A program made the position numbers and the translations under genes. From positions 1 to 9,415 of the forward strand of contig JAAZXZ010000125.1 in assembly GCA_014239895.1 (NCBI GenBank): DNA of 9,415 nucleotides, in the 5' to 3' direction. Position 1 is the first letter of the stretch. Each line of letters starts with the position of its first letter. Under the pieces are notes generated by a model. The model saw only the letters and a program-made list of their open reading frames with translations. It did no database searches and was not told the DNA's origin. This DNA comes from Flavobacteriaceae bacterium (lineage in GTDB: Bacteria; Bacteroidota; Bacteroidia; Flavobacteriales; Flavobacteriaceae). Shown here in pieces: positions 6,556-9,415 of this stretch.

Positions 6556-7430
6556 AGAGGACTTGGATAATTTCCATTATTTGTATACTGTTTCAGGCTT
6601 TTAACTGCTTCTATTTTATCTTCAGCATAGGTAACCCCAAACCATCTACTCTCTGAGTCAATAACTCTAATTTCAATTATATTGTCTTGCAATAAGCTCT
6701 GAGCTGCAAATGGAAGATATATCTCATCTTTTTCTATATTCTCTAATTTATTATACATTTTAATAATATATTCTTCTAGGTAATCAAAGATACTCTCATT
6801 ACAAACCCAATAATTCATAGAAACAAAATCATCTTCTTGTAGTATATTTTCTGAGTCATGATCTATTATTATACCTTCTTTTCTTTGAATTTCTAAATGT
6901 TCAATAATTGATGTTAATTTTCCATCTTTTTCTTTACACACACCTCTGGAAACACTTCCAAATTCTGATAGTGTATTTTTTAATTTATATGTAATTAAAG
7001 CATAAGTTGATTTATTAGGATTTGATTTAAGAAAATTAGCAGCATTTTTAAAAGCATTTTTATCATAAAAATCATCAGCATTTATTATTGCAAATCCAGT
7101 TTTTATTACATCTTTAGCGCACCAAACGGCATGTGCTGTGCCCCAAGGTTTTATTCTTTTAGGATGAGCAGTAATATTGTTTGGCAAATTACTTACTTCT
7201 TGAATAATCACATCTATTTTTATTGAACTAGGAATCCTTGGCCTTAAATAATCATATAAATAGTCTTTGTTATCTTTTTTTGTAATTAACACTATGTGAT
7301 TAAAGTCATTTTGAATTGCGTCATATATACCGAATTCTAGCAAAAATTCTTTATTAGGACCTAAATCATCAAATTGTTTGAGTTTCCCATACCTACTGCC
7401 ACTACCTGCTGCCATTACTAATAAAACCAT
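6546..7430 (-). CDS. Sugar-1-phosphate nucleotidyltransferase-like protein
   Basis: The 294-residue protein has the GT-A-like fold of NDP-sugar pyrophosphorylases, which join a sugar 1-phosphate to a nucleotide. The N-terminal signature LLVMAAGSGSRYGKLKQFDDLG (3-24) holds the phosphate-binding G-x-G-S-R loop and a conserved lysine. KPWGTAHAVWCAK (94-106) matches the nucleotide-binding G-T-A-x-A segment. NADDFYD (117-123) carries the metal-binding aspartate. MNYWVC (205-210) and WFGVTYAEDK (263-272) are typical of this branch. It differs from the GlmU and RmlA forms and from MurU, whose N-terminus reads differently. The ATG at 7430 immediately precedes the fold, leaving no room for an extension. 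The 10-bp overlap with the NahK-like kinase suggests the pair makes a UDP-sugar from a free sugar. Base and sugar specificity are not determinable here. Confidence 0.82.
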   Translation of the reverse strand: MVLLVMAAGSGSRYGKLKQFDDLGPNKEFLLEFGIYDAIQNDFNHIVLITKKDNKDYLYDYLRPRIPSSIKIDVIIQEVSNLPNNITAHPKRIKPWGTAHAVWCAKDVIKTGFAIINADDFYDKNAFKNAANFLKSNPNKSTYALITYKLKNTLSEFGSVSRGVCKEKDGKLTSIIEHLEIQRKEGIIIDHDSENILQEDDFVSMNYWVCNESIFDYLEEYIIKMYNKLENIEKDEIYLPFAAQSLLQDNIIEIRVIDSESRWFGVTYAEDKIEAVKSLKQYTNNGNYPSPLWN

Positions 7431-7435
7431 AATAT

Positions 7436-7564
7436 TTATTTTAGTTTCTTAATCAAATTAATAGCTTTTTCATTATTACTATAATGTAAACTATAAAAAT
7501 TTGTATTAATTATCCAATATATATACGTGTTTTGAGATATTTTTTCTTTTAGATATGATATCAT
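7436..7564 (-). CDS. Possible 42-residue small protein leading the nucleotidyltransferase-kinase operon
   Basis: An ORF of 42 codons ends 5 bp before the nucleotidyltransferase start, on the same strand. It begins MISYLKEKISQ and ends NLIKKLK. An in-frame TAA five codons before the ATG fixes the start. The residue pattern suggests helix (1-9), two strands (13-20, 22-28) and an amphipathic basic helix (32-42). A perfect -7 element lies 29 bp upstream, so the message would start just before this ORF. Against it, GC is about 17 percent at all three codon positions together, with no enrichment at position 1 (7 of 42), which looks more like non-coding DNA. The family is not recognised. It may instead be a leader or chance ORF. 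A 12-bp palindrome (TATGATATCATA, 7554-7565) covers its start codon. Confidence 0.35.
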   Translation of the reverse strand: MISYLKEKISQNTYIYWIINTNFYSLHYSNNEKAINLIKKLK

Positions 7565-7593
7565 AAATTCTATTAGTTATTAATCTATAAGTA

Positions 7594-7601
7594 CAAAGAT
7601 A
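7594..7601 (-). promoter_or_regulatory. -7 element for the nucleotidyltransferase-kinase operon
   Basis: On the minus strand this reads TATCTTTG, an exact TAnnTTTG. A TTTG lies further upstream (7628 to 7625) with a 23-bp spacer, slightly longer than the usual 19-21. It sits just past the terminator of the 63-residue gene, which is where a new transcription unit would be expected to begin. The leader would be about 25-30 nt to the possible small ORF and about 160 nt to the nucleotidyltransferase. Confidence 0.45.
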
Positions 7602-7627
7602 ATATTTGATGATAACATGACTAACAA

Positions 7628-7653
7628 AAAAAACCCTCTTAAGAGGGTTTTTT
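7628..7653 (-). terminator. Strong intrinsic terminator after the 63-residue gene
   Basis: Two 13-base arms (7628-7640 and 7641-7653) are exact reverse complements. The folded RNA would have a CCCTC/GAGGG core stem extended by six A-U pairs, with a TTAA loop. On the minus strand the stem is followed by a run of eight T; on the plus strand by six T, so it could work both ways. It lies 22 bp beyond the stop of the small gene at 7676, whose transcript it should end. It is the only GC-core hairpin with a T-run that I see in the window. Confidence 0.9.
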
Positions 7654-7675
7654 AAATAATTTTAAAAACTTATTA

Positions 7676-7867
7676 TTATCCTTTTAAGAACGGAAGACCA
7701 GTTTTTGTGTTTTCTACTACAGATTTACCTGATGGCAGATCACAAGCGTTAGGCCTTGAGTCTTTTGCGAAATAATAAATTGTTTGATTTCTTCCTCCTT
7801 TTAACACTACATCTTTAGAGTGTAGGTGGTAAGTTCTTCCTTTACTGTTTGTGTGAGTATAACCCAT
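7676..7867 (-). CDS. Conserved small protein of 63 residues, function unknown
   Basis: The protein is short, basic and soluble in appearance, with no signal peptide or membrane segment. It starts MGYTHTNSKGRTYHLHSK, followed by VVLKGGRNQTIYYFAKD (20-36), and ends VVENTKTGLPFLKG (50-63). From memory, very similar small proteins with the pattern YxLHxKxVxLxGG-xQTIYxFA and a VVENxxTGLPxLK ending occur widely in bacteria as uncharacterised proteins. I know no assigned function. The many aromatic and basic residues in alternating positions suggest a small beta-sheet fold, possibly one that binds nucleic acid, but this is speculation. It stands alone, with a good promoter upstream (7898-7929) and the strongest terminator in the window downstream, so it is probably well expressed and independent of its neighbours. 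Confidence 0.85.
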   Translation of the reverse strand: MGYTHTNSKGRTYHLHSKDVVLKGGRNQTIYYFAKDSRPNACDLPSGKSVVENTKTGLPFLKG

Positions 7868-7897
7868 GTCTTTTTAGTTTTTAAATTATTAATAGCT

Positions 7898-7929
7898 TAA
7901 AGATAGGTTTTTTCTCTGAAAAAAACAAA
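7898..7929 (-). promoter_or_regulatory. Promoter of the 63-residue small protein gene
   Basis: On the minus strand a TTTG -33 element (7929 to 7926) is followed, after exactly 20 bp, by TATCTTTA (7905 to 7898), which matches TAnnTTTG except for the last base. The spacing is what the Bacteroidota housekeeping sigma factor prefers. The start codon follows 30 bp later. This is the best two-part promoter in the window. Confidence 0.55.
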
Positions 7930-8023
7930 GAGTTACTCATATAATCGTTTTTTTTTATTTTTTAATTATTTAATATAAATTTGCAGGTGTAGTTATTTAT
8001 TTATATCTGTTAGCATAAAAATC

Positions 8024-9067
8024 TTACATTTTTAACATTTTGGAGTTTTTATTGAAAAAGTTTTTTGTTCTAATTACTGCATTTTCACTTATATCTTTCC
8101 AAAAGAAATTTATATCTCCAATATGATAATTTTTTACTAGTGAAAGTAGTATTCTTTTAGGTATTTTTTTGGGAACATTTGACCATACAATTCCATCAAA
8201 TACTTTAATTTTAATTGTCTTTGGATATATTTTATTATTATAGAAAAGAAGTCCTTTGTGCTGATCAAATTCTGTACTTGCAGAATTATCCCATGTTATA
8301 GGATTGACAACAACTGAGTTGTTTTTCCAACTAAAATATGCTGGATCAAAATTTTCCCTGGGATTCTTATTCTTTCTATATGTATTCCATGAAACATAAC
8401 CTTTATTTTCTTTAGGATTGTACATTGGTTTAAGTTCTTTAAAATAGTCCTCTTTAATATTTGTTCCAATTAAATATGCTGCAATTAATCTATCTTTTAG
8501 CTGAGTTCCATCAAAGAAATCTCTTAGCAGCATTTTACAATGCGCGGCTCCTTGACTATGCCCAGCGATTATAATAGGCCTCCCATTGTTTAGATTATCA
8601 ATATAGTAGGTAAAAGCACGTTTAATATCCTTGTAAGCAATCTCTCCTGCAAGTAACCCTCCATTATTAGTGTAGGGTTCAAAAAACACCCTGTAATGAG
8701 CTTGTCTATATATAGGACTATATATTTTTCCCGCTTTTGCCCATGCAGAAGCTTGATATTGTATTGCTGTACCTCTAATTATATCGTTTTGTTTTTCATC
8801 ATAGATATCTGCATTCCAAGAATTATTTTTTTTATCTGTAATTAAGGTCGGATATATATAGAAAACATCAGCTCTAAGTTTATCTATGTTTTCAGGATAA
8901 AAATTACTCAATATTGAATCTTTAATTTCTGGATGTGCTATCCAAGAATTTAGATTTGAATAATCAGGAGCTTTTGGAACTTCAGATTCTGAAAATGGCT
9001 TTGTCATATAAACTGTTTTACATGAGAGAGCAGTTAAAATAAAAAATAAAAAAAATATTTTTTTCAT
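8024..9067 (-). CDS. DUF3089-like alpha/beta-hydrolase lipoprotein
   Basis: I start the protein at the ATG at 9067 (347 residues) rather than the in-frame ATG at 9085. From 9067 it reads MKKIFFLFFILTALSC, a standard lipoprotein signal with lipobox A-L-S-C16; the earlier start would add a polar MDQYQT before it. The mature part has DVFYIYPTLI (67-76), WNADIYDEKQ (84-93), SPIYRQAHYRVFFEP (117-131) and the nucleophile elbow G169-H-S171-Q-G173 within IIIAGHSQGAAH, the arrangement of the DUF3089 family of serine hydrolases. The substrate is unknown; an esterase or lipase-like activity is the usual guess. No acidic residues follow C16, so surface export is not indicated. It diverges from the DoxX gene; 156 bp without a hairpin terminator separate it from the small gene downstream, so some read-through is possible. 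Confidence 0.82.
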   Translation of the reverse strand: MKKIFFLFFILTALSCKTVYMTKPFSESEVPKAPDYSNLNSWIAHPEIKDSILSNFYPENIDKLRADVFYIYPTLITDKKNNSWNADIYDEKQNDIIRGTAIQYQASAWAKAGKIYSPIYRQAHYRVFFEPYTNNGGLLAGEIAYKDIKRAFTYYIDNLNNGRPIIIAGHSQGAAHCKMLLRDFFDGTQLKDRLIAAYLIGTNIKEDYFKELKPMYNPKENKGYVSWNTYRKNKNPRENFDPAYFSWKNNSVVVNPITWDNSASTEFDQHKGLLFYNNKIYPKTIKIKVFDGIVWSNVPKKIPKRILLSLVKNYHIGDINFFWKDISENAVIRTKNFFNKNSKMLKM

Positions 9068-9095
9068 TGTTTGGTATTGATCCAATTGTCGATAG

Positions 9096-9154
9096 TATAT
9101 TTGTAAAATTAATAAAAAGAAGAAATGAAAAAATGTTTTTTTTAACTAAATTTG
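9096..9154 (+). promoter_or_regulatory. Two candidate -7 elements upstream of the DoxX gene
   Basis: Two exact TAnnTTTG matches face the DoxX gene: TATATTTG (9096-9103), with a TTTG 22 bp upstream (9070-9073), and TAAATTTG (9147-9154), which ends 23 bp before the start codon and has only an ATG at the -33 distance. The nearer one gives a normal short leader. For the divergent hydrolase only a weak TAATTTTA (9111 to 9104, minus strand) is seen, overlapping neither strongly. Confidence 0.4.
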
Positions 9155-9177
9155 AATAGAAGTATAAATAATATAAA

Positions 9178-9415
9178 ATGAATAATATAGCTTTATTAAT
9201 ATTAAGGGTAGTTTTTGCAGGTTCATTGATTTATGGTCACGGCTTGGGAAAATTGAATAGGTTAATCGAAGGAGATTTAAGTTTTTCTAATCCAATTGGA
9301 ATTGGAGAAGCCCCTACTTTTATTCTTGCTGTTTTTTCTGAGTTCTTAGCTCCAATTTTTATAATTGTCGGATATAAGACAAAGTTTTTCAGCTTCTTTC
9401 CTGCAGCTACCATGT
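9178..9415 (+). CDS. DoxX-family membrane protein, N-terminal part (runs off the window)
   Basis: The first 79 residues are visible, from the ATG at 9178. Residues 2-18 form a first membrane helix (NIALLILRVVFAGSLIY), followed by GHGLGKLNRLIEGD (20-33), the histidine-glycine and lysine pattern at the end of helix 1 in DoxX proteins. Next comes SNPIGIGEAPTFILAVFSEFLAPIFIIVGY (38-67 region), with the conserved P-x-G-I-G loop and second helix containing a glutamate (E57). DoxX proteins are four-helix inner-membrane proteins. Some are linked to thiosulfate or quinone-dependent oxidation and to oxidative stress, but most are uncharacterised. No Shine-Dalgarno sequence precedes the start; the bases there are nearly all A and T. 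The gene diverges from the hydrolase, which says little about its role. Confidence 0.85.
   Translation, partial: MNNIALLILRVVFAGSLIYGHGLGKLNRLIEGDLSFSNPIGIGEAPTFILAVFSEFLAPIFIIVGYKTKFFSFFPAATM

Noticed and set aside
7868..8023. Terminator for the hydrolase transcript in the 156-bp gap
   Set aside because: Only A/T runs are present; I could not find a stem with a GC core.
9125..9145. Short ORF reading MKKCFF upstream of DoxX
   Set aside because: It has six codons and no conservation evidence; it overlaps the candidate promoter region.
1..9415. Mobile element, CRISPR array, tRNA, toxin-antitoxin pair or defence system
   Set aside because: No transposase, integrase, direct-repeat array, tRNA-like sequence or paired small toxin genes were seen; almost all genes have recognised families with core or metabolic roles.

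Overview
This window is chromosomal DNA from a member of the Bacteroidota, most probably a flavobacterium with a low-GC, compact genome of the marine type. Three things support this. Base composition is very AT-rich. No gene has a Shine-Dalgarno sequence in front of it. Several intergenic regions carry TAnnTTTG, the -7 element of the Bacteroidota sigma factor. Proteins and gene order (pyrE / NUDIX / coaD / ddl / PASTA / rluD) also match, from memory, what flavobacteria carry. I see no insertion sequence, phage gene, CRISPR array, tRNA or rRNA.

Layout. Positions 1-184 hold the 5' end of pyrE (minus). A NUDIX hydrolase (229-810, plus) runs into the coaD-ddl pair (minus, 807-2251); the two stop codons share one TTAA. 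A 93-bp divergent region with a perfect 19-bp palindrome follows. Then comes a rightward series: a membrane-anchored PASTA protein, an RluD-type pseudouridine synthase overlapping it by 14 bp, YaaA, a cytoplasmic rhodanese and a lipoprotein rhodanese (2345-5495). One base later this meets a leftward series. It consists, in transcription order, of a DUF3089-like lipoprotein hydrolase (9067-8024), an independent 63-residue small protein with its own promoter and terminator (7867-7676), a possible 42-residue ORF (7564-7436), a sugar-nucleotidyltransferase-like protein (7430-6546) and an N-acetylhexosamine-kinase-like phosphotransferase (6555-5497). The 5' part of a DoxX-family membrane protein (9178 onward, plus) closes the window.

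How the genes work together. Ddl makes the D-Ala-D-Ala end of the peptidoglycan stem, and the divergently transcribed PASTA protein has a domain type known to bind peptidoglycan, so 1280-2896 looks like a cell-wall locus joined to CoA synthesis (coaD) and ribosome maturation (rluD). The kinase and nucleotidyltransferase overlap by 10 bp and look like a two-step route from a free sugar to a nucleotide sugar. YaaA and the rhodaneses suggest stress and sulfur chemistry, but no shared pathway can be read from sequence alone.

The window is mostly ordinary core genome. The points most worth checking are the kinase/nucleotidyltransferase pair with the small ORF in front of it, the palindrome between ddl and the PASTA gene, the two-compartment rhodanese pair and the self-contained 63-residue gene. 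I found no convincing undescribed system.
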